DNA of 34,842 bases from Lachnospiraceae bacterium (GTDB taxonomy: Bacteria > Bacillota > Clostridia > Lachnospirales > Lachnospiraceae), in NCBI GenBank assembly GCA_016290595.1, contig JAEEUR010000018.1:1-34842 (forward strand), in the 5' to 3' direction. Shown here piece by piece: positions 27,701 to 34,707 of this stretch. Both the position numbers and the translations under genes were made by a program. The stretch's first letter is position 1. The number at the start of each line of letters is the position of its first letter. The notes under the pieces are model-generated. The model did no database searches. It saw nothing but the letters and a program-made list of their open reading frames with translations, and was not told where the DNA came from.

Positions 27701-27936
27701 GTGACGGGTTCGGTCACTTCGACCGGCTCGGTGACCGGCTCTGTAACGGGTTCTGTTACTGGTTCCGTTGCCGGGTCGGTGACGGGCTCCGTGACCGCTG
27801 CGGTCTGCTCCGCCGTGGATGCCGGAGCCGTGGGGGCCTCCGTCTGATCGTTCTTTATGCCGCAGCCGGCCGCGCCGAGCACCAGCGCCGCCGCCAGAAG
27901 GACCGCCAGGATCCGCTTCGTTACACTGTTCTTCAT
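24799..27936 (-). CDS. Secreted M4 (thermolysin-like) metallopeptidase lipoprotein
   Basis: The product has 1045 residues. A signal peptide ends in the lipobox LGAAGC (Cys25), followed by a TEPV-repeat linker (49-82) and an inhibitory FTP-like prodomain (about 105-330, with FFVVYGERDNDGYTYYTYQQ). The zinc site is HEFTH (His500, Glu501, His504) with NEAYSD supplying Glu525 and GGVHINN the catalytic His595. A long C-terminal extension (about 690-1045) includes a Pro/Glu spacer and a domain starting GGYFSLVIPEGWRVE. The enzyme should be tethered outside the cell and cleave proteins or peptides before hydrophobic residues. AAGGAGG precedes the start. It lies between another lipoprotein and the AraC regulator in the same run. 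Confidence 0.95.
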   Translation of the reverse strand: MKNSVTKRILAVLLAAALVLGAAGCGIKNDQTEAPTAPASTAEQTAAVTEPVTDPATEPVTEPVTEPVTEPVEVTEPVTEPPTTEAVPPATEPADQPTEPAEPESYSLFEHSSLIDTPENLANQGGQAGEIAQTAPKQLTIEDIQAMNDSLVIDLYNNNGYLSTLVGKFYDKPIANAEDGVESIRGMASLLGLTKGCEFFVVYGERDNDGYTYYTYQQRYGGYTLQYSTLRIVVDPDGYAAGLTCSFVPNIGMAEPEDGISAGEAEQVVRDTFPSLKLTYYSNNTVRLAATFSNVVYNCWVVYTNNPDASAAFDMPYVAHYIATDGKYLAPIPAADFARSNQDAQNVDHYFDGLTTEEHSFTVTMADGSKKTVTVPVARNAKDGRYYLMDPSRKIALAQYADFAFRGLLNFVSSTRADQGFSDNNLLVYSNVIMAYDFYRERGITSVDGFGRPILVTVGYCNENGEAIDNECFYGINQGWACLAFSEGNRDGDCLDIVTHEFTHGVTSQSMQGIFYRNEPGAINEAYSDIMGNICEKLLGQTNDPGWLITENSGDTARDMADPNRFQQPAFVGDEYYCPPVLAPSMNVNDYGGVHINNSLVGHMAYLLDEAGMSLDEQFSMWVTSIEMLTPMSDYEDLHGILLFSLKINGMLQKYGPALNKAFADAGLNEDWNVSYREATKKNCGRISFQTDGYLAGAEVQVRFANTSGKIVSRAYPDKDGIVSALLPAGTYIAQILLVENNQAYYYNFTGSGWAEGGDFGRFQVTSSSVQSLPSVNSGKAVVEGPGGEEPQPPEPQPPEEAGEWKLVTYNGGYFSLVIPEGWRVEMQGAFGDYCLKVYDPSRPSRQFFYYAALAPLHKSEAARRALNPYDFTGQIVSGPVLTQHDIGGVLDVWQDCIDYQLRWTGKQLFTSLYDIDKVAVYPYQGPYAGTPGIESVAMAWADAENGDECLLGISGTLYDMDIYNYTGGNWYYTLYDTVGILLPEEEFEDYAEVLAGCVVSLEFTQDYINASKNSGFPLASNAERQEAFEVFAGVILELYDLLSE
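27691..27792 (-). repeat. TEPV tandem repeat in the M4 lipoprotein linker
   Basis: Codons 49-82 of the M4 peptidase form repeats of Thr-Glu-Pro-Val with small variants (TDPA, VEVTEP). The DNA copies are near-identical 12-base units, so their number could change by slippage. It forms a flexible spacer between the lipid anchor and the catalytic part. Confidence 0.8.
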
Positions 27937-27964
27937 CTGCTGTTCCTCCTTGATGGCCTGCCCT

Positions 27965-29284
27965 TTACTTCTGCTGCAGCCTCGTCCATCCGTCCGGCGC
28001 CAGGCCGTCCGGGCCCATATAGATCAGGTCCTCGTTCTGATAGACCGTATCGTATTTCGTATCCACCTTGATGGAGCTTCCGTCTTCGGTCAGATACTCG
28101 TTCCGCTCGTAGATCACGTCGCTCCATTCGTTCAGGAAGGTATCCTTCCCCTCGTCCACGTATTCGCTGTCCCAGCCGGAAATATCGCTCGACGTGGGAT
28201 TGTAGGCCTGCTCCAGCAGGTAGTTGTTGATCATCTCCGCGATATAGGCGCCGTTCTTCCGGACCACGAAGATGAACTCGTTGCAGAAGCAGGTGTTGTT
28301 GACCACGTGATCGAATACCGGACCGTAGGTGTTCCAGGCCGCCTCCGACGCGGCGTAAAAGACGGCGGTGTACGGCACCGTCCAGAAGATCTGGTCAAAA
28401 TACGCGCCGGCCGTGATGGCGCTTTCCGCGCCGATGACCGCCGACATCACCGCGATCCGGTCGACGCCGCCCTGTCCCACCTTAAAGCAGGTCTTTTCCG
28501 CCGTTCCCTCACAGCCGAGCGCCTGCGTCTGGCTGCCCATAAAGCTGAGGAGATAGTTGTAGGCGGCCTCGTCCAGGACCTTCTGCGCCTCGGCCGTCGC
28601 GCCCGTGGCCGAAATCACGGAGGCGCCGTAATAGCCCAGCACGCTTGAGGCGATGTACAGGTTGTAATCGTGCGCGTTTTTATAATTGATAAAGGTGTTG
28701 TACATGCCGTAGTTGACGCCCTCCTGCACCGCGACGCCGTTGCGGCTCATCTGCACGAAGGTCTGCGGCGAGCAGATCTCGATGGCCGCGCTGCCGTCCG
28801 GCGCGCTCATGATCACCGTGGCGGTCGCCGGATACAGGGTGGAGATGACGCCCCATTCGACGTTTACCTCAACGTTCCAGCCGTAGGGCACCAGGACCTG
28901 CACGGTTTTGAGGCCGTAGCGGCTGTCGTAGAAGGTCTGCATCGTATAGCAGTTCGTGGCATAGTCCGGCAGCTCCTCGGCCGAAACGGTCCGGGGTTCC
29001 GCAGTCGAGGCTTCCGTCGGCGGGTCGGTCGGGGCGGCTGTGGGCGGGTCCGTGACAGGCTCGGTCACTTTGGCAGGCTCGGTCACTTCGACGGGCTCAG
29101 TGACCGTATTGGTCGTTTCTGCGGCGGCAGACGGCCCGGCAGCCGTCGCCTCGGTCGCCGCTTTGGTCTTATCCTTCCCGCTCTTTTCGGTCTCCGCGGG
29201 TTCACCCCCGCAGGCGGCCAGACACAGTACAAGGATCAGCAAGGGGATCAGGCCCCTCCGCAAAAACTGTATTCCGTGCTGCAT
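27965..29284 (-). CDS. Lipoprotein of unknown function preceding the M4 peptidase
   Basis: The product has 439 residues. The signal peptide ends in the lipobox LAAC (Cys25). An Ala/Thr/Glu/Pro linker follows with the same TEPVEVTEP units as the M4 protein. From about residue 100 a domain starts with YGLKTVQVLVPYGWNVEV, which shares a (V/I)-P-x-GW-x-VE motif with the M4 C-terminal domain. An EFIFVVRKNGAYIAEM segment and a C-terminus with many Tyr and Asp follow. I chose ATG 29284 because it begins the signal peptide; the open frame continues upstream. It ends 28 bases before the M4 gene, so the two are probably co-expressed and may work together at the cell surface. No named family is recognised. 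Confidence 0.8.
   Translation of the reverse strand: MQHGIQFLRRGLIPLLILVLCLAACGGEPAETEKSGKDKTKAATEATAAGPSAAAETTNTVTEPVEVTEPAKVTEPVTDPPTAAPTDPPTEASTAEPRTVSAEELPDYATNCYTMQTFYDSRYGLKTVQVLVPYGWNVEVNVEWGVISTLYPATATVIMSAPDGSAAIEICSPQTFVQMSRNGVAVQEGVNYGMYNTFINYKNAHDYNLYIASSVLGYYGASVISATGATAEAQKVLDEAAYNYLLSFMGSQTQALGCEGTAEKTCFKVGQGGVDRIAVMSAVIGAESAITAGAYFDQIFWTVPYTAVFYAASEAAWNTYGPVFDHVVNNTCFCNEFIFVVRKNGAYIAEMINNYLLEQAYNPTSSDISGWDSEYVDEGKDTFLNEWSDVIYERNEYLTEDGSSIKVDTKYDTVYQNEDLIYMGPDGLAPDGWTRLQQK
29042..29104 (-). repeat. TEPV-type repeats in the neighbouring lipoprotein linker
   Basis: Codons 61-81 repeat TEPVEVTEP and TEPVTDP units that match the linker of the M4 protein (27691-27792) in protein and largely in DNA. 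The shared linker suggests duplication or recombination between the two genes. Confidence 0.7.
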
Positions 29285-29369
29285 ACTCTTCCGGTCTCCT
29301 CTTTTTGTCTGAATAATATAATAACGGTCAGTATTTTTCAACGCGTCCTTCCGATCCGGCCGAAAGCGA

Positions 29370-29559
29370 TCAGTAAAACAGATATTTGATATAAAACTCG
29401 CTCTTATCTTCCACCCAGTCTTCCAGCGGCCCGATATTCATCTCGCGGAGCATCCAGTACGCCACCAGGACGCCCACGATGACGTCGGAAATGATCTGTC
29501 CCGCGGAGCCCGATCATGGCACTGAATGCAATAAATGCTAAGACGATCCGCCAGAACAT
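29370..29559 (-). pseudogene. Small membrane-protein gene with a frameshift
   Basis: ATG 29559, with AAGGA eight bases upstream, opens MFWRIVLAFIAFSAMIG. The frame then leaves the coding pattern after about 17 codons. Shifting by one base near 29503-29512 restores a continuous hydrophobic protein (SAGQIISDVIVGVLVAYW, then MNIGPLEDWVEDKSE and YIKYLFY) to TGA at 29370. The total would be about 62 residues with one or two membrane spans. It lies between a good promoter at 29608-29637 and the lipoprotein gene at 29284, so it would be first in the long run. A single-base sequencing error, a true loss of function, or a programmed shift are all possible. I do not recognise the family. Confidence 0.6.
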
Positions 29560-29607
29560 CCCGGAATCCTTTCTCTTTCGCAGAAGAAATCATATCATCA
29601 AGTTTAC

Positions 29608-29637
29608 AGTATAGCACAAAACCGTCGGCCGTTTCAA
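29608..29637 (-). promoter_or_regulatory. Promoter of the lipoprotein/M4/AraC run
   Basis: On the minus strand TTGAAA (29637-29632) and TATACT (29613-29608) are 18 bases apart, with a TGC before the -10 that adds an extended -10. Transcription would start near 29601, ahead of the frameshifted membrane-protein gene and the lipoprotein. Confidence 0.65.
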
Positions 29638-29690
29638 TCCGCCGCCTACGCCCCCGCCGCGTTTTTTACCTTCCAAGATTATATTCGGTC

Positions 29691-29720
29691 TTGATGAAGG
29701 CTGCAATAGTCTAATATAAT
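29691..29720 (+). promoter_or_regulatory. Promoter of the 204-residue lipoprotein
   Basis: TTGATG (29691-29696) and TATAAT (29715-29720) are 18 bases apart. A start near 29727 gives a leader of about 25 bases with the ribosome binding site. It is divergent from the promoter at 29608-29637 with about 55 bases between, so the two could share control. Confidence 0.6.
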
Positions 29721-29752
29721 TTAAATGTGAGTCTAAAAGAGGAGATATTGCT

Positions 29753-30367
29753 ATGAGTAAACAGCTCCTGCAAATCATCACTTTTCTTATCCTGCTGACA
29801 GTTCTATCCGCATGCAGCAAAACCTCGGAAGAAAGCAAAAACAGTTTGTCTTCCGTTCTCGCTGCAGACATTAACAATTTGTCATATTACGACAGCATCG
29901 AAGAATTTCTGGCGGCGGAACGAAACATTCCCGGCTATGAAAACGAAATCTTTTATGTGCCGGCACTCCCCTCTGATAAATATAAACTCATTCAGGTTTC
30001 AAAGCGGGACGATATTTATATCTCCGTCCTTTATCAGGTAATAAATCCCCCGCCGGCAAAAGAAAACCTGAGCGGTTACGATGCCGAACGCCGGCAGACT
30101 TTGATCTGTCAGACATATCTTTTCGAGGACAGTCAGACCACGTTGGAAGGCTTTTTGAAAAACGGTCATCGGCAAATCACTTACAATGGGAAAACCTACT
30201 ACTTGTGGGAAGAACATGCCGGGGGCAGTTTCGAGAGGGAAATCATCGGCTATGAAATCGTTTTTATTCGCGACGGAAAGCTGATTTTCATGCATTTGCC
30301 GCCTGCGGATAGTTATGAAAATATGATGCAATTTGCAGAACCCGAAAAGATAACTGCCGCAAAGTAA
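29753..30367 (+). CDS. Lipoprotein of unknown function (204 residues)
   Basis: A signal peptide ends in the lipobox LSAC (Cys21). The mature part is polar and globular, with no domain I recognise; notable segments are YYDSIEEFLAAERNIPGY and YNGKTYYLWEEH. AGGAGA lies nine bases before the ATG. The gene and its surroundings are visibly AT-richer than the arginine and glycolytic genes, so it may have been acquired. It is a single-gene unit with its own promoter and terminator, standing between the M4 run and argF. Confidence 0.8.
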   Translation: MSKQLLQIITFLILLTVLSACSKTSEESKNSLSSVLAADINNLSYYDSIEEFLAAERNIPGYENEIFYVPALPSDKYKLIQVSKRDDIYISVLYQVINPPPAKENLSGYDAERRQTLICQTYLFEDSQTTLEGFLKNGHRQITYNGKTYYLWEEHAGGSFEREIIGYEIVFIRDGKLIFMHLPPADSYENMMQFAEPEKITAAK

Positions 30368-30390
30368 AAATATATATTATTCTCAAAGTA

Positions 30391-30416
30391 AAAAGCCGGA
30401 GCCTTCCGGCTTTTTT
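30391..30416 (+). terminator. Intrinsic terminator after the 204-residue lipoprotein
   Basis: GCCGGA and TCCGGC form a stem with a 4-base loop, preceded by AAAA and followed by TTTTTT. Confidence 0.92.
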
Positions 30417-30472
30417 ACCGCGAAATACAAGATTTCCCGCATCAAATGTCCCACGTGTTTTTTACGGAAAAG

Positions 30473-30478
30473 TATAAT
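30473..30478 (+). promoter_or_regulatory. Probable -10 box of the arginine operon
   Basis: A perfect TATAAT lies about 92 bases before argF, but no good -35 is seen 16-18 bases upstream. The operon may need an activator, or the start may be elsewhere. I could not confirm an ArgR operator. Confidence 0.35.
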
Positions 30479-30569
30479 AGAATAAAAGGCGGAGAAGCGG
30501 TAAAAATTCCCTTCCCGCCGGACGGAAGCGTTATCTGTATATCAAAATTTCCATAAGGAGGAAATGACC

Positions 30570-31565
30570 GTGCCCGTTAATTTAAGAGGTCGCAGTTTCT
30601 TAACTCTCAAGGATTTCAGCCCCGCTGAGATCCGCTACCTGCTGGACCTGGCCGCCGATTTAAAGTCCAAGAAGCGCGCCGGCATCCGCACCAATCTGCT
30701 CGCAGGCAAGAACATCGTCCTGCTCTTTGAAAAGACCTCCACCCGCACCCGCTGCGCGTTCGAGGTGGCCGCCCACGACGAAGGCGCCTGCGTCACCTTC
30801 CTGGACTCCAAGTCCTCCCAGATGGGCAAGAAGGAAAGCATGGCCGACACCGCGAAGGTGCTGGGCCGCTTCTTCGACGGCATCGAATACCGCGGCTACG
30901 ATCAGGCGGTCGTGGAAGGCCTCGCCAGGGATTCCGGCATTCCGGTCTGGAACGGCCTGACCGACGTGGACCATCCGACCCAGGCGCTGGCGGATATCAT
31001 GACCCTGCGCGAAAATACCACGAAGCCCTTAAACAAGTGCAAGCTCGTCTTCTGCGGCGATACCCGCAATAACGTCGCCTACTGCCTGATGTATATCTGC
31101 TGCAAGCTGGGCATCGACTACGCGGGCTGGGGCCCGAAGGAACTGGCCCCCGCGAAGGAAGTGGTTGAGTACTGCCGGAAGGTCGGCGCCGAGACCGGCG
31201 CGAAGGTCGAGTACGGCGAGGACGTCAGCCTCTTAAAGGGCGCGGACGCCCTGTACACCGACATCTGGGCCTCCATGGGTGAGGAAGACAAGATCCCGGA
31301 GCGCGTGAAGCTCCTGACCCCGTACCGCGTCACGAAGGAAGTCTTCGAAGCGGCGGAGAATCCCGACTGCATCTTCATGCACTGCCTGCCGTCCTTCCAT
31401 GATTTCGAGACCACCACGGCCGCCGCACAGAAGGAGCTCGGCTATGATATCCGCGAAGTGACCGACGACGTCTTCCTGGGCCCGCAGTCCCGCGTCTTCG
31501 ACGAAGCCGAGAACCGCATGCACACCATCAAGGCCGTCATGGTCGCGACCATCGGAAATATCTAA
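30570..31565 (+). CDS. argF: Ornithine carbamoyltransferase
   Basis: This enzyme joins ornithine and carbamoyl phosphate to give citrulline. The product has 331 residues. STRTRCAFE (57-65) is the carbamoyl-phosphate site, DHPTQALAD (His135) the second, and MHCLPSFHD (His271) the ornithine-side motif. I chose GTG 30570 because it gives the usual start MPVNLRGRSFLTL and sits about eight bases after AAGGAGG, while the ATG at 30564 is too close to it. It is the first gene of the arginine operon, with argC 12 bases downstream. It has the typical biosynthetic enzyme form rather than that of the arginine deiminase pathway, since no arcA or arcC lies nearby. Confidence 0.95.
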   Translation: MPVNLRGRSFLTLKDFSPAEIRYLLDLAADLKSKKRAGIRTNLLAGKNIVLLFEKTSTRTRCAFEVAAHDEGACVTFLDSKSSQMGKKESMADTAKVLGRFFDGIEYRGYDQAVVEGLARDSGIPVWNGLTDVDHPTQALADIMTLRENTTKPLNKCKLVFCGDTRNNVAYCLMYICCKLGIDYAGWGPKELAPAKEVVEYCRKVGAETGAKVEYGEDVSLLKGADALYTDIWASMGEEDKIPERVKLLTPYRVTKEVFEAAENPDCIFMHCLPSFHDFETTTAAAQKELGYDIREVTDDVFLGPQSRVFDEAENRMHTIKAVMVATIGNI

Positions 31566-31577
31566 AGGAGAACGAAT

Positions 31578-32651
31578 ATGATCAAGTATTCCGCTATCGG
31601 TGCCGTAGGCTACGTCTGCGGCGAAATGCTCCGCATGATGGTCGCCCATCCCGAGACCGAGCTGGTGAGCCTCATGGACTCCTACGGCGTGGACCAGTAC
31701 GTCTGGGAGCACTTCCCCGCCTTAAAAGGCTTTTACAACCAGAAGATCGAAGACCTGACCGAAGAAAACGTCTTAAAAGCCGCGAAGGAAAGCGACGTGG
31801 TCTTCATCCAGGTGCCTTCCGGCGACGTCGCCAAATGGGCGCACATCGTGCTGGGCGAAGGCAAAAAGATCATTGATATCGGCGCGGATATCCGCTTCCG
31901 CGACGCGGCCGTCTGGGAAAAATGGTACGGCGGCGTGCATCCGGATCCGGAGCTGACCGAAAACGCCGTCTACTGCATCCCTGAGGTGATGCGCGACCTG
32001 GCAAAGGGCAAGAGCGTCATCGCGAACCCGGGCTGCTATCCCACCGCCACCACGCTGGCCCTGTATCCCATCTTAAAGCAGGACGCCGTGGTGGAGAATA
32101 CCATCATCATCGACGCAAAGAGCGGCATCACGGGCGCCGGCCGCCGGCCGACCATGAACAAGCTCCTGACCGAGGCTGAAAACAACTTTAACGCGTACGC
32201 CTTAGGCGGCGGCCACCGCCACACCCCGGAGATCGAGCAGAACATCGCGTATATCACCGGCAAGGACCTGCACAAGCCCGAGACCTGGCAGTTCGTCAAT
32301 TTCCAGCCGCACCTGCTGCCGCAGACCCGCGGCATCGAAGTCACCGTGTACGCGACCTTAAGCCGGGACTACACGAACGCGGAGCTCTTCGAGCTGTACA
32401 GCGATTTCTACAAGGACGAGCCGTTCGTTCGGGTCTATCCCGCCTCCGTGCCGGTCCAGACCAAGTGGACCTACGGCACCAACTTCTGCATGATGACGCC
32501 GACCTACGACGCCCGGACCCACCGCCTGATCGTGTCCTCCGTCATCGACAACATCGGCAAGGGCGCGGCCGGCCAGGCCATCCAGAACCTGAACCTGATC
32601 TGCGGCCTGCCCGAGACCACGGGCCTGCTCTTCCCGGCGATGTACCCGTAA
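31578..32651 (+). CDS. argC: N-acetyl-gamma-glutamyl-phosphate reductase
   Basis: This enzyme reduces N-acetylglutamyl phosphate to the semialdehyde with NADPH. The product has 357 residues. The N-terminal nucleotide loop is IGAVGYVCGEML, the catalytic cysteine is in ANPGCYPTA (Cys153), and GGGHRHTPEIEQ carries the histidine of the active site. AAAGGAG precedes the start. argJ begins 13 bases after the stop. Four of the five enzymes around it act on acetylated intermediates, which identifies the linear-to-cyclic ornithine route. Confidence 0.95.
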   Translation: MIKYSAIGAVGYVCGEMLRMMVAHPETELVSLMDSYGVDQYVWEHFPALKGFYNQKIEDLTEENVLKAAKESDVVFIQVPSGDVAKWAHIVLGEGKKIIDIGADIRFRDAAVWEKWYGGVHPDPELTENAVYCIPEVMRDLAKGKSVIANPGCYPTATTLALYPILKQDAVVENTIIIDAKSGITGAGRRPTMNKLLTEAENNFNAYALGGGHRHTPEIEQNIAYITGKDLHKPETWQFVNFQPHLLPQTRGIEVTVYATLSRDYTNAELFELYSDFYKDEPFVRVYPASVPVQTKWTYGTNFCMMTPTYDARTHRLIVSSVIDNIGKGAAGQAIQNLNLICGLPETTGLLFPAMYP

Positions 32652-32664
32652 AAAAGGAGACGCT

Positions 32665-33891
32665 ATGAACTACGTGCAAATTCCCGGCGGCGTGACCGCT
32701 CCGAAAGGCTTTCTGGCCGGAGCCGCCTACGCCGGCGTCAAGAATCCGAACAAGAAAAGCGAAAAGCCCGACGTAGCCGTCCTCTACTCCGAGACGCCCT
32801 GCGCCTGCGCCGCCTGCTTTACGAAGAACAAATTCTGCGCCGCGCCGGTCCTGCTGGGCCGCGAGGTCTTAAAGAAGGGCAAAGCCCGCGCTATCGTCAT
32901 CAACAGCGGCAACGCGAACGCCGCCACCGGCGAGCAGGGCATCAAAGATGCAAAGGCCGTCGAAGAAGCGGCCGAAAAGCTGCTGGGCCTGGGCGAGGAC
33001 GAGGTCTTCGTCTGCTCCACCGGCGTCATCGGCAAGCGTCTTCCCTTTGAGCGCGTCATCCGCGGGGTGGAAATGTCCGTCGCGGGTCTGGGGCGCGATA
33101 AAGGCTCCGACGCCGCCTGGGCCATCATGACCACGGATACCGTGCGCAAGGAATCCGCCTATGAGCTGAAGCTCTCCGGCGGCACGGTCCGCATCGGCGC
33201 CATGGCCAAGGGCAGCGGCATGATCCACCCGAACATGGCGACCATGCTCGCGTACGTGACCACCGACGCGAAGGCCGCGCCGGCGGATCTTCAGAAGATG
33301 CTCTCCCATGCCGTCGATATCAGCTTCAACATGACCACCGTGGACGGCGACACCTCCACCAACGACTCCATCTTCCTTTTGGCCAACGGCGCCAGCGGCG
33401 TGGAGATCGTGACCGAGGAAGACAAGGCCGCGCTGGCCGGGCTGGTGGAGCACATCTGCCTGGACATGACGAAGCGCATCGCCTCCGACGGCGAAGGCGC
33501 GACGCACCTCATTGAGGTGCAGGCGTACGGCCTGCCCACCGAGCACGACGCCCGCCTGGTCGCGAAGTCCATCGCCGGCTCCAGCCTGTTTAAGGCCGCC
33601 GTCTTCGGGCGCGACGCGAACTGGGGCCGCATCATGGCCGCCGCCGGCTACTCCGGCGCGGACGTGGATCCCACGAACGCCGACTGCTTCCTGGAATCCT
33701 CCGCCGGGAAGATCCAGGTGATGCAGGGCGGCTTCGGCCTGGATTTCGACGAGGGACTCGCGAAAAAGATCCTCTCCGAGCATGACATCACCGTCATCGT
33801 CCGCTTCTACCAGGGCGAGGGCGAGGCGAAGGCCTGGGGCTGCGACCTCACCTACGACTACGTCAGGATCAACGGAGACTACCGGACGTGA
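32665..33891 (+). CDS. argJ: Bifunctional ornithine acetyltransferase / N-acetylglutamate synthase
   Basis: The product has 408 residues. ArgJ moves acetyl from acetylornithine to glutamate and so recycles the acetyl group of the pathway. The self-cleavage site lies in IHPNMATML with Thr193 as the new N-terminus of the beta chain; VINSGNANAATG, STGVIG, VDGDTSTNDS and FGRDANWGRI (about 314-323) are intact, as is the C-terminal CDLTYDYVRINGDYRT. It is therefore the functional copy; a second, divergent copy is at 22348-23499 on the other strand. The stop overlaps the argB start by four bases (GTGA). Confidence 0.97.
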   Translation: MNYVQIPGGVTAPKGFLAGAAYAGVKNPNKKSEKPDVAVLYSETPCACAACFTKNKFCAAPVLLGREVLKKGKARAIVINSGNANAATGEQGIKDAKAVEEAAEKLLGLGEDEVFVCSTGVIGKRLPFERVIRGVEMSVAGLGRDKGSDAAWAIMTTDTVRKESAYELKLSGGTVRIGAMAKGSGMIHPNMATMLAYVTTDAKAAPADLQKMLSHAVDISFNMTTVDGDTSTNDSIFLLANGASGVEIVTEEDKAALAGLVEHICLDMTKRIASDGEGATHLIEVQAYGLPTEHDARLVAKSIAGSSLFKAAVFGRDANWGRIMAAAGYSGADVDPTNADCFLESSAGKIQVMQGGFGLDFDEGLAKKILSEHDITVIVRFYQGEGEAKAWGCDLTYDYVRINGDYRT

Positions 33892-34703
33892 GCAACAGGA
33901 TCATCGTAATCAAATACGGCGGGAACGCCATGGTCAGCGAGGAGCTCAAAAAAGCCGTCCTCGAGGACGTGGTCGCCCTGCAGAGAATGGGCTACAAGCC
34001 CGTCGTCTCCCACGGCGGCGGCCCCGGCATCAACAGGATGCTGAAGGCTCTCGATATCCCCACCCACTTCGTGAACGGCCTGCGCTACACCGACGCCGCC
34101 ACGTTGGACGCGGTGGAGGCCGTGCTGATCGGTCAGGTCGGCACCGGGCTCGTGAGCCGGCTCGAAGCCGCCGGCGGCAAAGCCGTCGGGCTCTCCGGCG
34201 TCAGCGGGCAGCTTTATCACTGCCGCCTGCAGGATGAGATCTACGGCCTGGTCGGCGAGATCGACGCGGTGAACACCGAGGTCGTGGAAGCCGTGCTGGC
34301 AAAGGGCTTCATCCCCGTGGTGGCGCCCATCGGCACGGACGGCTGCGGCCAGGACTACAACATCAACGGCGATACCGCTGCCGCGATGCTGGCCTCCGCC
34401 TTAAAGGCAGAAAAGCTGCTGCTCCTCACCGATATCGAAGGGCTGTGCAACAGCATCGAGAAGCGCGACGTCATCGCCTACCTGAACGTGAAGGACGTGC
34501 CGGCCCTGAAGGGTAGGGGCGTCATCGCCGGCGGCATGCTGCCGAAGGTGGACGGATGCGTGAAGGCGATCGAAGAAGGCGTCGGGAGCGTGCATATCAT
34601 CGACGGAAGACGGCCGCACAGCATACTGGACGTTTTTACCAAAGCCGAGCCCGGCGGCACCGAGATCGGGACGGAGAAAGAAAGTATAGGAATCAAGGAG
34701 TAA
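33888..34703 (+). CDS. argB: Acetylglutamate kinase
   Basis: This enzyme phosphorylates N-acetylglutamate. The product has 271 residues, slightly below the usual 290. VIKYGGNAM is the ATP-side glycine motif, HGGGPGIN and NGLRYTD form the acetylglutamate site, and NINGDTAAAMLASAL and LLLTDIEGL the nucleotide side. The start is GTG 33888, overlapping the argJ stop as GTGA, so translation is coupled. Whether it is feedback-inhibited by arginine cannot be decided here; there is no N-terminal extension of the kind seen in some arginine-sensitive forms. Confidence 0.95.
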   Translation: MSNRIIVIKYGGNAMVSEELKKAVLEDVVALQRMGYKPVVSHGGGPGINRMLKALDIPTHFVNGLRYTDAATLDAVEAVLIGQVGTGLVSRLEAAGGKAVGLSGVSGQLYHCRLQDEIYGLVGEIDAVNTEVVEAVLAKGFIPVVAPIGTDGCGQDYNINGDTAAAMLASALKAEKLLLLTDIEGLCNSIEKRDVIAYLNVKDVPALKGRGVIAGGMLPKVDGCVKAIEEGVGSVHIIDGRRPHSILDVFTKAEPGGTEIGTEKESIGIKE

Positions 34704-34707
34704 AAAT

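Noticed and set aside
24682-28071. Very long plus-strand open frame antisense to the M4 peptidase and AraC genes
   Set aside because: It is an artefact of codon bias in a GC-rich gene. The minus strand carries the zinc motif, lipobox and ribosome binding sites; the plus frame shows no family pattern and is rich in Arg, His and Val.
29590-29877. Minus-strand 95-codon frame across the divergent promoters
   Set aside because: It covers both predicted promoters and the antisense of a lipoprotein start, with no ribosome binding site.
30479-30569. ArgR box before argF
   Set aside because: AT-rich stretches near 30473-30490 and 30538-30555 loosely resemble half sites, but no paired arginine box is convincing.
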